Assembly: GCF_008973755.1 (NCBI RefSeq)
Contig: NZ_WBOM01000008.1
Coordinates: forward strand, 62,001 to 126,000
DNA: 64,000 bases
Direction of reading: 5' to 3'
Source: Nitrincola alkalilacustris
GTDB taxonomy: Bacteria > Pseudomonadota > Gammaproteobacteria > Pseudomonadales > Balneatricaceae
The stretch's first letter is position 1, and the number at the start of each line of letters is the position of its first letter. This document shows, piece by piece, positions 1-8,644 of the stretch. The position numbers were made by a program, and so were the translations under genes. The notes below the pieces were generated by a model. It was not told the origin of the DNA and searched no databases. It saw only the letters and a list, made by a program, of their open reading frames with translations.

Positions 1-108
1 TTCTTTCAATGGGTGGATTTCCGCACATTTATGTTGCTCCGGCGCCTCTCCCTGATACTGAAAAAAGCTCATCTGACTGATTTCAAATAAGTTATTATTT
101 TGTGGCAT
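1..108 (-). CDS. Possible N-terminal fragment of an unidentified protein, cut by the window edge
   Basis: On the minus strand an ATG at 108 opens a frame that stays open for 36 codons to the edge of the window. The peptide is hydrophilic and begins MPQNNNLFEISQMSFFQYQG. A purine-rich AAGGGAG lies directly against the ATG, which is closer than normal for a ribosome binding site, so the start could be the internal Met13. It would be transcribed divergently from the chemotaxis gene. No family is recognised, and the fragment is short enough to be chance. Confidence 0.3.
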   Translation of the reverse strand, partial: MPQNNNLFEISQMSFFQYQGEAPEQHKCAEIHPLKE

Positions 109-212
109 CTCCCTTGCTGTTAATGAACTAAAATTCAGTGTAAGGACAGCAATCTGCAGCTTGCTGTCACTCTGTATTGGCACTGAACCGGTTGATGAAG
201 TGGGAGAGCAGG

Positions 213-2201
213 GTGAATAATAATAAGAGCAACGTCAGGTCGCTGGGTGTACTGGGTAAATCCCTGGTCGCACCGGCTTTTCTATTGGTGGTCATCATAC
301 TGGTGGGTACCATTGCAGTGCTGAATCTGGGCAGTGTCAGCCAGACAACTACTGTCATTACCGGCAATATGGTTCCCAACACCGGTCGCGCGACCGAAAT
401 CATGCGCTCCATCTATGACGAGCGGCTGGCGATGTTCAACTTCAGAATAAGTGGCTCTGTGGAAGATGCCGCAGCCTTCACCAGCTATCGCAATCAGAGC
501 CAGGGCTTGATACAGGATGCTGGTGAGCATTTCAATGATGAGCAGCGACAGCAGATGATCAATGCGCTGGCATCCCGGCATGGTGCTTTTGGGCGCCGCT
601 TCAGCGAAGAGTTGGTACCTCTTCATACAGAAATCAACGAGATCAGAGAGCGCTTGCTGAATGATCTTGGTCCGGCGGCGCGACGTGAAATTGAACGTCT
701 GGTTGAAACTGCGTTGGTCAGTGGACGTTTGACCGAAGTGCGTGTTGCTGTTGCGGCACAGGGACAGGTGCTGAATGCCAGTACGCAGGTCGGTCTTTTC
801 TCTGTCACCATGGATAACGCGGCTCGCCGTGAAGCGGGATTTCTGATTGATGATGCGCGCTTCACGATCAGTGATTTTGAAGAGATCGCCGGACTGGAGA
901 CTCAGGTGATTATTGCGGACCTGGCCCGAACCTGGGAAAGCTATGAGCAGGCATTCACTCAACTGACGGAGCTGACAGATCGTTATCAGCAGATTCTTGC
1001 AGAGCACATCCTGCCGGAGGGGCCTGAACTGACAGATGCAGCACATGCTCTTCAGCTGCATGTTTTCAGCAGCCTGGAGCAGGTCGGTGATGAGACTCAG
1101 CAGCAGATCAGCACAGCCAGTCTGATCATGATCACGCTGGTGGTCGCAGCTGCTCTACTGGGAGCAGCCATCGCTTACTTGATTACCCGCAGTGTGGTCA
1201 GGCCGATGCTGTCCGCCAGTCATGTGATCGAGGATATGGTTCAGGATCTGCGAGACAGGCAGTGCAATCTGGGTAAAAGATTGCCAGTCACAACACGTGA
1301 TGAGGTGGGTGTACTGGCGGGTAATACCAATGAGTTCTTTGCGACACTACAGGAGGTGATTGAGCAGTTCCGCAGCAGCTCGCAGCAATTGCTCAGCGCC
1401 TCTGACAAGCTGTCTGATGTATCACAACAGACCAGTGATGGTACTCAGCGACAGAAAAATGAGACGGTAGAAGTTGCGACGGCCATGGAGGAGATGGTCA
1501 GTACGGTTACAGATATTGCGAAAAGTGCGGCCGAAGCTCAGGCGCTGGCCGAGCAGACAGATCATGATGCCGGTGAAGGCAAGCAGATGGTTACTCTGAT
1601 GATCGACAGTATCCGTGATCTGGCAGGTCAGTTGCAGGAGATGGCGCAAGGCATCACGGAGCTTGGGCAGCATACGGCATCCATTGGTCAGGTGCTTGAT
1701 GTGATCAAGGGAATCTCGGATCAGACCAACCTCCTTGCTCTGAACGCGGCAATAGAAGCCGCACGTGCCGGTGAAAGTGGACGCGGTTTTGCTGTGGTGG
1801 CCGATGAGGTTCGTACACTGGCACAGCGCACACTGGATTCCACCGTGCAGGTGCAGTCCTTTGTGGATAATGTGCAAAGGGGAACCGAGCGGGTCGTACA
1901 GAAGATGCAGGATTGCCAGAAATCGAGTGAGATGACGGTGGAAAAGGCAGGTTCAGCCAATGAGTTGCTGAACACCATCACTACCCGAGTGTTGGCGATC
2001 AAGGATATGAACACGCAGATTGCAAGCGCTGCTGAGGAGCAGAGTCTGGTGTCTCAGGAGATTACACAGAGTGTTGATCGTATCCGGCATATCGCCGAAG
2101 AGTGTGCCACGTCTGCTCTCCATTCGTCCGAAGCCAGTCAGGATATGGCACGACTGGGTCAGCAGTTGAATGGAATTGTCAGTCAGTTCGAGCGCCCATG
2201 A
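213..2201 (+). CDS. Methyl-accepting chemotaxis protein
   Basis: This is a transmembrane chemoreceptor that would signal through CheW/CheA to the flagellar motor. It has a short cytoplasmic N-terminus, a first membrane helix near residues 19-40, a long helical periplasmic sensor of about 260 residues, a second membrane helix near 302-325, a HAMP linker and a C-terminal signalling domain. The invariant hairpin tip ([20 protein letters not shown]) starts near residue 506. The sensor is all-helical and longer than a simple four-helix bundle, so a helical-bimodular type is possible, but the ligand cannot be read from sequence. The frame is open back to a TTG at 177 and has an ATG at 195. GTG 213 is chosen because only it has a well-placed GGGAG (202-206). 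No che genes are nearby, so this is an orphan receptor. Confidence 0.93.
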   Translation: MNNNKSNVRSLGVLGKSLVAPAFLLVVIILVGTIAVLNLGSVSQTTTVITGNMVPNTGRATEIMRSIYDERLAMFNFRISGSVEDAAAFTSYRNQSQGLIQDAGEHFNDEQRQQMINALASRHGAFGRRFSEELVPLHTEINEIRERLLNDLGPAARREIERLVETALVSGRLTEVRVAVAAQGQVLNASTQVGLFSVTMDNAARREAGFLIDDARFTISDFEEIAGLETQVIIADLARTWESYEQAFTQLTELTDRYQQILAEHILPEGPELTDAAHALQLHVFSSLEQVGDETQQQISTASLIMITLVVAAALLGAAIAYLITRSVVRPMLSASHVIEDMVQDLRDRQCNLGKRLPVTTRDEVGVLAGNTNEFFATLQEVIEQFRSSSQQLLSASDKLSDVSQQTSDGTQRQKNETVEVATAMEEMVSTVTDIAKSAAEAQALAEQTDHDAGEGKQMVTLMIDSIRDLAGQLQEMAQGITELGQHTASIGQVLDVIKGISDQTNLLALNAAIEAARAGESGRGFAVVADEVRTLAQRTLDSTVQVQSFVDNVQRGTERVVQKMQDCQKSSEMTVEKAGSANELLNTITTRVLAIKDMNTQIASAAEEQSLVSQEITQSVDRIRHIAEECATSALHSSEASQDMARLGQQLNGIVSQFERP

Positions 2202-2254
2202 TTTATGAGTGCTGATGGATAGCGGGCGGAGCAGGCTGCGCTTACAATCAGCCT

Positions 2255-3310
2255 ATGAGAAAGATCCTTCATAGCGATTGCGACTGCTTTTATGCAGCGG
2301 TTGAGATGCGAGACAACCCCGCCCTGCGCGGTATACCCATGGCTGTTGGTGGTGCCTCGGATCGCCGCGGTGTGATTGCCACCTGCAATTATGAAGCACG
2401 ACATTATGGCGTGCGCTCGGCGATGTCGACGGCCCGTGCGCTGCAGTTATGTCCGACCCTGACCCTGGTATCTGGCCGGATGGAGGCGTACAAGGCGACG
2501 TCGCGCCAGATCATGGCAATCTATCAGGATTACACGGATCTGATCGAGCCTCTGTCACTGGATGAAGCATTTCTGGATGTAACGGATTCAGAGGTCTGCC
2601 GTGGCAGTGCCACATTGATTGCACAGGAGATACGCCAGAGGGTCCGCGAAGAGGTTGGCGTAACGGTGTCCATAGGTGTTGCTCCGAGTAAGTTTCTGGC
2701 CAAGATCGCCAGTGATTGGCACAAGCCGGATGGCTTGTTTGTCATTCTGCCAGATCAGGTGGATCAGTTTGTCAGTGAGTTGAAGATTGAAAAGCTTCAC
2801 GGTGTCGGTACCAAGACCGCAGAAAAGCTGCATCAGTTGCAGATCTATACCTGTGCCGATCTGCGCCGGCAACCGCTTGAGTTTCTGATGCGTCATTTTG
2901 GTCGTTTCGGTCAGCGCCTGAGCCAGTTGGCCTGGGGGGTAGATGAGCGACCTGTCAAAACCAGCTGGGTGCGCAAGTCTATCAGCACCGAACATACCTA
3001 TGCGCGTGATCTGCCGGATCTTGAGGCTTGTCTGTCTCATCTGGATGAATTGCTGGAAGATCTGCAGCAACGCTATGTCAAGCTGCGTGGCTATCATATT
3101 CGGGGAATACTGGTGAAGATGAAGTTTCATGACTTCACCCAGACCACGGTCGAGTCCGGTTGCCTGCAGCCGACACGGGAGCTCTATCAGACACTGATGG
3201 TGCAGGCCTGGCGGCGCGGTGAGCGGCCGGTCAGACTGCTTGGAGTTGGTTATCGCCTTGAATCGGATAGTGAGCACCAGCTTACCGTACAGCAGCTGTC
3301 ACTCTTCTGA
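2255..3310 (+). CDS. dinB: DNA polymerase IV (Y family)
   Basis: This is the error-prone lesion-bypass polymerase. At 351 residues it matches the usual length. The palm carboxylates are present: D8 in the N-terminal MRKILHSDCDCF stretch, and D103-E104 in the SLDEAF motif, the same positions as in E. coli DinB. The helix-hairpin-helix (LHGVGTKTAEKL) and the little-finger domain follow. The last five residues are QLSLF, a textbook beta-clamp binding peptide, which supports a functional, clamp-recruited enzyme. No clear LexA box (CTGT-N8-ACAG) is visible in the 53 bases after the chemoreceptor gene, so SOS control is not evident here. Confidence 0.97.
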   Translation: MRKILHSDCDCFYAAVEMRDNPALRGIPMAVGGASDRRGVIATCNYEARHYGVRSAMSTARALQLCPTLTLVSGRMEAYKATSRQIMAIYQDYTDLIEPLSLDEAFLDVTDSEVCRGSATLIAQEIRQRVREEVGVTVSIGVAPSKFLAKIASDWHKPDGLFVILPDQVDQFVSELKIEKLHGVGTKTAEKLHQLQIYTCADLRRQPLEFLMRHFGRFGQRLSQLAWGVDERPVKTSWVRKSISTEHTYARDLPDLEACLSHLDELLEDLQQRYVKLRGYHIRGILVKMKFHDFTQTTVESGCLQPTRELYQTLMVQAWRRGERPVRLLGVGYRLESDSEHQLTVQQLSLF

Positions 3311-3409
3311 GGTGGTACGGGAGTCAGTGTTCGGGGTGCGGTTGCAGTAGTCTGTTTTTTGTTCTTTCAAGAGTAAGTGCTAGGCTGACAGTCAGGAAGA
3401 GGAAGTGGC

Positions 3410-3925
3410 ATGATGACCAGCAGTCAGCAGGAGAAGATCAGAATTGAGCATGAGGCCGCCCGTGTTTTCATGCGTCAGTATGAGCGTAGCTTTCATGTAC
3501 CGATGCGGCATATCTGGCACAATGAGCCGCGAAAGCCTGATGTCTCCTGTTATCTGGATAAGGTACGTCTCGACCTCGAGATTGCACACCTTTATGGCAG
3601 TGAGGAGGAGGCGATGCTGGTGCTGGGCAGGGAGCTCAGTGATGAAACTCGCATTGCACTGCAGCATCTGCTGCAGACAGAGCCTGATCATCGTCTGTTG
3701 ATGGCGCTGAATACCATACTGCAAAGCAAGTCACTCAAGCGCTATCACTCCGAGAGAGTCTGGCTGGTGATTCGTAACGCCAATCCTCTGTGGACCCGCG
3801 GCGAGCTGCTGGAAAACCTGGATAAAGTCAGTGTGCCGCCAGAGCATCCGTTTGAGCAGATCTGGTTGCTGGGTGATATGGTAGGAGCGTCGGGGATTGC
3901 GCAGCTCTATCCAGATTATATTTAA
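3410..3925 (+). CDS. Hypothetical protein, possibly restriction-endonuclease-like fold
   Basis: This soluble 171-residue protein is not recognised with certainty. It has no signal peptide and no membrane segment. The N-terminus is a charged helix. A central stretch contains KPD (D44) followed 12 residues later by LEIAHLYGS (E57), then helices, then a strand with WLVI. The spacing of D44 and E57 followed by a mixed alpha/beta region recalls PD-(D/E)xK nucleases, but the third position is Ala rather than Lys, so catalysis is doubtful. An AGGAAGAGGAAG stretch precedes the ATG at good spacing. It follows dinB by 99 bases and converges on the exporter gene with a 21-base gap. Codon use looks like its neighbours, so it is probably native rather than recently acquired. 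Confidence 0.85.
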   Translation: MMTSSQQEKIRIEHEAARVFMRQYERSFHVPMRHIWHNEPRKPDVSCYLDKVRLDLEIAHLYGSEEEAMLVLGRELSDETRIALQHLLQTEPDHRLLMALNTILQSKSLKRYHSERVWLVIRNANPLWTRGELLENLDKVSVPPEHPFEQIWLLGDMVGASGIAQLYPDYI

Positions 3926-3946
3926 CAACCTATATTCAACAACCTG

Positions 3947-4867
3947 TCAGTCTGGTGAGCGAGGGATATCTCTTGGATCAGGTGCACCACGGGCCGCTTT
4001 ATGATTCATGCGATAAAGATCCAGCAGTGCACTGCCTGCCAATACCGAGAGTATCAGTCCACCACCGATAAAGGCCAGAGTAGTAGGCAGCTCGCCAATC
4101 CACCACCATACCAGCAGTGTACCGAGGATTGTTTCCAGTAGAATCATCAGGCTGACCTCAGCTCCCGGCAGATAGCGCGGTCCGCTCTGGATCAGAAAAT
4201 AGGCACAGGGCAGGAAAAACAGGCTGAGCAGCAGCAGGCGTTTCATATCACTCCACTCTGGCAGGCTGGCGCCACCCATCAACAGTGCAGGTATCAGCAT
4301 CAGGGCGCAGGCCAAAGGCAGAATCACAGTGGTATCAACACCTCGCTGAGCACTGGCGACGGTTGTATTGAGGGCCATCGCGACGGGTAGTGCCAGTGCC
4401 ACGACCAGGCCAATTGGATTGCCGGCCCCGATTTCGCCAGCCACCATCAGGATTGCGCCTAATACGCACAGGATTATCACGATCCAGGTCTGCAATCGCA
4501 GTTTCTGCGAAAAGAAGATCAGTCCGATGATACCGGCAATCAAGGGTGCCATATTCTGTATCACCAATACATTACCGGCAGCGGTAAGACGATTGGCTGC
4601 CACAAAGCTCCAGGCACCACAGGCGATCGCTACCGGGCAGATCCAGGCGGCCAGGCCGCAGCGTTTTATCGCCTGTGGCAATTCGGTACGGTAACGCAGC
4701 AGGGCTACCAGCAACAGCACGCTGCCAAGCAGCAGTGCTCGCCAGAACATGAAGGTGGCGACGTCCGTCTCAGTGTCCTTGACGAACAGGGCATCGGGAG
4801 AAAGCATCAGAACGCCCGTGCCGGTAATCAGATAGCCCTTGAGCCGCAGTGGCATCCTTTCCCACAT
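3947..4867 (-). CDS. EamA/DMT-family inner-membrane exporter
   Basis: This 306-residue protein has about ten hydrophobic helices arranged as two EamA repeats, the usual build of drug/metabolite transporters that export amino acids, nucleotides or other small metabolites. The substrate cannot be inferred. An AGGAG lies 8-9 bases upstream of the ATG. It is downstream of ppx on the same strand with a 111-base gap that contains an inverted repeat, so it may be either co-transcribed or separate. The C-terminal tail is short, charged and cytoplasmic. Confidence 0.9.
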   Translation of the reverse strand: MWERMPLRLKGYLITGTGVLMLSPDALFVKDTETDVATFMFWRALLLGSVLLLVALLRYRTELPQAIKRCGLAAWICPVAIACGAWSFVAANRLTAAGNVLVIQNMAPLIAGIIGLIFFSQKLRLQTWIVIILCVLGAILMVAGEIGAGNPIGLVVALALPVAMALNTTVASAQRGVDTTVILPLACALMLIPALLMGGASLPEWSDMKRLLLLSLFFLPCAYFLIQSGPRYLPGAEVSLMILLETILGTLLVWWWIGELPTTLAFIGGGLILSVLAGSALLDLYRMNHKAARGAPDPRDIPRSPD

Positions 4868-4925
4868 CAGTTTTTCTCCTGATCAGTTGTGGCTGTAAGT
4901 ATGCGCCTGGCAATTATTGTCATGT

Positions 4926-4970
4926 GCCTGAGAGCGCCGCCGGAGATCTTTGTTCGCGACGCTGTCAGGC
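4926..4970 (-). terminator. Inverted repeat between ppx and the EamA gene, weak terminator candidate
   Basis: GCCTGAGAGCG (4926-4936) and CGCTGTCAGGC (4960-4970) form 11-base arms with one mismatch around a 23-base loop. It lies just after the ppx stop on the minus strand. There is no U-tract, so it may be an RNA-stability hairpin rather than a terminator. Confidence 0.3.
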
Positions 4971-4978
4971 ATCTGGTG

Positions 4979-6499
4979 TCAGTCCAGCTTCAACTTATAG
5001 TCGATAGCCCGCAGGAATTCGATCTCCTGTTCAAGATCCGCCTGCGTCAGTGGATGCTGTGTCAGCCAGCCCGGTGGAAAACTCAGATGTATTTTCTGAT
5101 CCTCGACACGCAGATTGAATGCGGGCAGACGAGCCTTGCTGCGACTGCGGTGCAAAATGATTGCCAGGCGCAGGATCAGGCACAGCTTCAGATAGGCATC
5201 CTGCTTCTGTTTAGGCAGCGCACGAAGGTCATCCTTTGGAATCTTGCGCCGATGGCCGCGTACCAGAAATGCCAGCAGCAGCTGATCAAGGTTGCTGAAA
5301 CCGGGCAGGTCGGAATGCTGCAGCAGATAAGCACTGTGGCGATGAAAACGCGAGTGAGAGATGGTCAGGCCTATTTCATGACTGCGGGCAGACCAGCACA
5401 GCATATCGTGATACTCAGGATCGCCGAGGTTCCACTTGTCCTTTATCTGAGCCAGTGCTATCAGTGCCGTGGCCTCGACAGCAGCTGCATGTTTGGTATC
5501 AACATGATAACGGCGCATCAATGCAATAATGGTTCGCTCACGGACATCTTCATGGCGCAGCCTGCCTGCCATGTCGTAAAGTACACCCTCGCGCAGTGCG
5601 CCATCTGAGTACTCCATCTCCCTGATGCCAAGGGAGTTGAAGGCGGCTGTCAGAATAGCAAGACCTGCCGGCAATACGGCAACACGCTCAGGCTTGATAT
5701 TATCAAAGCTGATCTTTTCCACATGACCCTGTTTAAGCAGATAGTCCTTCAGTTTACGAATGGCGGTCGCAGTCAGGCTGATTTCACAATAGCCCAGTGC
5801 TTCGCAGGCCTGCTTGATCGCCTTGATGGTGCCAGATGAGCCTGCGCAGCTACTCCAGCCGAGCCTGCGATAGTCGCGCCGAAGTGACAGTAACTCCTGC
5901 TGTGCTGCTGTTTCCGCCTTGGCGAAAGCGGATTCGCTGATCTGGCCGCCGTAAAAAAACTGTTTGGTAAAACTGACACAGCCCATCTGCAGGCTTTCCA
6001 GCAAGCGGGGCTCGAAGCGCTCACCGATAACGCACTCGGTGCTGCCACCACCGATATCGATCACCAGGCGCCTGCCACTGTCATGAGCAAGCGTATGGGA
6101 AACACCAAGATAAATCAGGCGGGCTTCCTCGCGACCGGCAATGATCTGTACCGGAATGCCGAGAATCTGACTGGCACGCTCAATGAACTCATCGCTGTTC
6201 AATGATTCGCGAAGCGCATTGGTACCCACGGCGCGAATCGACTTGCGCGGGAGGTCGGTCAGGCGTTGAGCAAAACGACTCAGACACTCAAGTCCAACCT
6301 GTTGTGAGGCTTCGCTGAGCAGGCCAGATGAGTCGAGTCCTGCAGCCAGCTGCACCTTCTCAGACATCACATCTATCGGCTTGAGCTGTCCGTCCACCAG
6401 CCGGGCAACTACCATATAGAAACTGTTGGAGCCCATATCAACTGCCGCCAGCAGTGAGCCTCTTTCTGTCTGATCCGGTGTGCTTTCCTGATCGTACAT
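4979..6499 (-). CDS. ppx: Exopolyphosphatase (Ppx/GppA family)
   Basis: This enzyme removes terminal phosphate from inorganic polyphosphate, or hydrolyses pppGpp if it is the GppA paralogue. From the ATG at 6499 it is 506 residues, close to the roughly 510 of E. coli Ppx. ASKHA phosphate-binding motifs are visible: VDMGSNSFYM (residues 20-29), GTNALRES, VIDIGGGSTECV and GSSGTIKA. A C-terminal HD-like helical region contains ARSHEIGLTISHSRFHRHSA. Full length with this C-terminal region favours Ppx/GppA over short homologues. The frame extends upstream to 6547, but the ATG at 6499 has AAGGA about ten bases before it. It is divergent from trxA, an arrangement also known from Pseudomonas. Confidence 0.95.
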   Translation of the reverse strand: MYDQESTPDQTERGSLLAAVDMGSNSFYMVVARLVDGQLKPIDVMSEKVQLAAGLDSSGLLSEASQQVGLECLSRFAQRLTDLPRKSIRAVGTNALRESLNSDEFIERASQILGIPVQIIAGREEARLIYLGVSHTLAHDSGRRLVIDIGGGSTECVIGERFEPRLLESLQMGCVSFTKQFFYGGQISESAFAKAETAAQQELLSLRRDYRRLGWSSCAGSSGTIKAIKQACEALGYCEISLTATAIRKLKDYLLKQGHVEKISFDNIKPERVAVLPAGLAILTAAFNSLGIREMEYSDGALREGVLYDMAGRLRHEDVRERTIIALMRRYHVDTKHAAAVEATALIALAQIKDKWNLGDPEYHDMLCWSARSHEIGLTISHSRFHRHSAYLLQHSDLPGFSNLDQLLLAFLVRGHRRKIPKDDLRALPKQKQDAYLKLCLILRLAIILHRSRSKARLPAFNLRVEDQKIHLSFPPGWLTQHPLTQADLEQEIEFLRAIDYKLKLD

Positions 6500-6623
6500 G
6501 AGTGCGATGTCCTTTCTTCCGAGTGTAGCCAAGCGATTTAAGGTCAAGGCATTTTGCCAGAGGCGAGAGGGCTAAAGAAGCGCGAATATCAATTAATCCT
6601 GCAATTGATTCGATCAGCAGGTG

Positions 6624-6653
6624 TTCACAAAGATTTGATGCAGGTGTTATCAT
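6624..6653 (+). promoter_or_regulatory. Candidate sigma-70 promoter for trxA
   Basis: TTCACA (6624-6629) and TATCAT (6648-6653) are separated by 18 bases and lie about 50 bases upstream of the trxA start. The same intergenic region has a 7-base inverted repeat ATCAATT/AATTGAT (6588-6594 and 6603-6609) of unknown meaning. Confidence 0.45.
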
Positions 6654-6705
6654 CCCTTTCTTATTGTCGAATAAAGAGCAGCTGGTGCTGTGGAGAGAGT
6701 ATCTC

Positions 6706-7032
6706 ATGAGTGAAAACATCGTTAATGTCACCGATGCGACTTTCGAAGACGAAGTGGTAAAGGCCGAAGGTCCCGTACTGGTTGATTACTGGGCTGAATG
6801 GTGTGGTCCATGCAAGATGATTGCGCCTGTTCTGGAAGAGATCTCCAGAGAGTACGCCGGAAAATTGAAGGTCTGCAAACTGAATATCGACGAAAACAAT
6901 GAAACACCACCCAAGTTCGGTATTCGCGGTATCCCGACTCTGATGCTGTTCAAGGGCGGTAATGTTGAAGCCACCAAGGTCGGTGCTCTGTCAAAATCAC
7001 AGCTGTCTGCGTTCATCGACGCCAATCTGTGA
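6706..7032 (+). CDS. trxA: Thioredoxin 1
   Basis: This is the cytoplasmic dithiol reductant for ribonucleotide reductase, methionine sulfoxide reductase and general disulfides. At 108 residues it is the standard length. The active site WCGPC has Cys33 and Cys36, and the cis-proline loop GIPTLMLF is present. The frame is open upstream to a TTG at 6664, but ATG 6706 has GGAGAGAG ending six bases before it and gives the canonical N-terminus. It sits between divergent ppx and downstream rho, the classic trxA-rho neighbourhood. Confidence 0.98.
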   Translation: MSENIVNVTDATFEDEVVKAEGPVLVDYWAEWCGPCKMIAPVLEEISREYAGKLKVCKLNIDENNETPPKFGIRGIPTLMLFKGGNVEATKVGALSKSQLSAFIDANL

Positions 7033-7047
7033 TGCCTGCTGCCGTGG

Positions 7048-7080
7048 AAAGCGTGACTATGTTGAGCCAGGTCACGTTTT
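7048..7080 (+). terminator. Intrinsic terminator after trxA
   Basis: AAAGCGTGAC pairs with GTCACGTTTT (10 pairs including one G-U) around a 13-base loop, with the U-rich 3' arm serving as a short U-tract. It begins 15 bases after the trxA stop, so trxA is probably monocistronic with some read-through into rho. Confidence 0.5.
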
Positions 7081-7094
7081 CTCTCGGTAAGTGC

Positions 7095-7123
7095 TGGACA
7101 TGGCAAAATAAAGCCTTTATATT
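7095..7123 (+). promoter_or_regulatory. Sigma-70 promoter of rho
   Basis: TGGACA (7095-7100) and TATATT (7118-7123) have a 17-base spacer; each hexamer matches consensus at five of six positions. Transcription would start near 7130 and give a rho leader of about 130 nucleotides. Confidence 0.6.
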
Positions 7124-7190
7124 GAAGTTACGTGCACTTTTTCATCTTTGTCCTGCGCACGTAGTTGATCATAACTGTAGTTGATCAGAA

Positions 7191-7240
7191 CCGAATCTTT
7201 CCAACTAACCTCCTCATTTCCATTCATATTTCAGTCCCTA
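7191..7240 (+). promoter_or_regulatory. C-rich, G-poor leader segment of rho, candidate rut site
   Basis: This 50-base stretch in the rho leader contains about 18 C and only 2 G, the unstructured pyrimidine-rich composition that Rho loads on. Rho is known to autoregulate by attenuating its own leader in E. coli. Just upstream lie a 7-base inverted repeat (7129-7135 with 7157-7163) and an 11-base direct repeat GTAGTTGATCA at 7161 and 7177. A regulatory role is inference. Confidence 0.4.
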
Positions 7241-7261
7241 GCGGCTGCACCTAAAGACACT

Positions 7262-8521
7262 ATGAATCTTAGCGAATTAAAACTTAAAAGTGTTCCAGAC
7301 CTTCTGGAAATTGCGAACACCATGGGCCTCGAAAACATGGCCCGTTCCCGTAAGCAGGATGTCATCTTTGCGATCCTCAAAAAGCACGCCAAGAGCGGCG
7401 AGGATATTCATGGTGATGGCGTTCTCGAAATTCTCCAGGACGGTTTTGGGTTTCTTCGCTCAGCCGACTGTTCTTACCTGGCCGGGCCCGATGACATTTA
7501 TGTATCACCGAGCCAGATACGCCGTTTCAACCTGCGTACAGGCGATACGATTTCCGGGAAGATACGCCCCCCGAAGGACAGCGAACGCTACTTCGCGCTG
7601 TTGAAAGTCGACGAGATCAATTTTGATCGTCCAGAAAACGCCAAGAACAAAATCCTGTTTGAAAACCTTACCCCTCTCTTTGCTCAGTCCCGTATCCGTA
7701 TGGAAGTGGGTAACGGCAGTACCGAAGATATCACTGCGCGTGTTATCGATCTGGTATCGCCGATGGGTAAGGGGCAGCGTGCGCTGATCGTGTCGCCGCC
7801 AAAAGCGGGTAAGACGCTGATGCTGCAGAATATTGCCAACAGCATCACGCGTAACAGCCCTGATTGCTACCTGATTGTCCTGCTGATAGATGAGCGTCCT
7901 GAGGAAGTGACCGACATGCAGCGCACCGTGCGTGGCGAAGTGGTTGCCTCCACCTTCGACGAGCCGCCATCACGCCATGTGCAGGTTGCCGAAATGGTGC
8001 TGGAAAAAGCCAAGCGCCTGACTGAGCACAAAAAGGATGTCGTGATTCTGCTCGACTCCATCACGCGTCTGGCACGTGCCTATAACACGGTTATCCCCTC
8101 ATCCGGTAAAGTACTGACCGGTGGTGTGGATGCGCATGCTCTGGAACGCCCGAAGCGTTTCTTTGGTGCAGCACGTAATATCGAAGAGGGTGGCAGTCTG
8201 ACTATCATCGCCACGGCGCTGGTAGATACCGGCTCCAAGATGGATGAAGTGATCTACGAAGAGTTCAAGGGTACCGGTAATGCCGAAGTGCACCTGGATC
8301 GTCGTATTGCCGAGAAGCGCGTGTTCCCGGCTATCAATATTCGTCGCTCCGGTACACGTCGTGAAGATCTGCTGACCACCGAGGATGAGCTGCAGCGCAT
8401 GTGGATTCTGCGTAAACTGCTCGACCCGATGGATGATTCCGCTGCGACTGAATTCGTTATCGATAAACTGAAGGACTTCAAGACCAATGAAGAGTTCTTC
8501 CAGTCGATGAAGCGTAAGTAA
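7262..8521 (+). CDS. rho: Transcription termination factor Rho
   Basis: This hexameric RNA-dependent ATPase terminates transcription. At 419 residues from ATG 7262 it has exactly the E. coli length. It has an N-terminal helix bundle, a cold-shock-like RNA-binding domain (GFGFLRS, residues about 62-68) and the ATPase core with Walker A SPPKAGKT (Lys184, as in E. coli). The frame extends upstream to 7181, but ATG 7262 begins the conserved MNLSELK. No strong Shine-Dalgarno is visible before it, which fits a gene tuned by its leader. Confidence 0.99.
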   Translation: MNLSELKLKSVPDLLEIANTMGLENMARSRKQDVIFAILKKHAKSGEDIHGDGVLEILQDGFGFLRSADCSYLAGPDDIYVSPSQIRRFNLRTGDTISGKIRPPKDSERYFALLKVDEINFDRPENAKNKILFENLTPLFAQSRIRMEVGNGSTEDITARVIDLVSPMGKGQRALIVSPPKAGKTLMLQNIANSITRNSPDCYLIVLLIDERPEEVTDMQRTVRGEVVASTFDEPPSRHVQVAEMVLEKAKRLTEHKKDVVILLDSITRLARAYNTVIPSSGKVLTGGVDAHALERPKRFFGAARNIEEGGSLTIIATALVDTGSKMDEVIYEEFKGTGNAEVHLDRRIAEKRVFPAINIRRSGTRREDLLTTEDELQRMWILRKLLDPMDDSAATEFVIDKLKDFKTNEEFFQSMKRK

Positions 8522-8536
8522 AAAAGATCCAATCCA

Positions 8537-8564
8537 CGGGAGCCAGCGTAAATTCTGGCTCCCG
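8537..8564 (+). terminator. Hairpin terminator after rho
   Basis: CGGGAGCCAG and CTGGCTCCCG form a perfect 10-bp stem with an 8-base loop, 16 bases after the rho stop. There is almost no U-tract (TATCCT follows), so it may work partly with Rho or as an mRNA 3' end stabiliser. Confidence 0.6.
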
Positions 8565-8644
8565 TATCCTCTGATAGTGTGGCCGACCATTCGGATTATG
8601 AATGGGTTGTTGCTTCCTTATCTCAGATCAGACAAGCTTGAATC

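Noticed and set aside
2202..2254. LexA box in front of dinB
   Set aside because: No CTGT-N8-ACAG pattern is present in the short intergenic region.
4889..5608. Plus-strand open frame of 239 codons opposite ppx
   Set aside because: Shadow of ppx, whose motifs are intact on the other strand.
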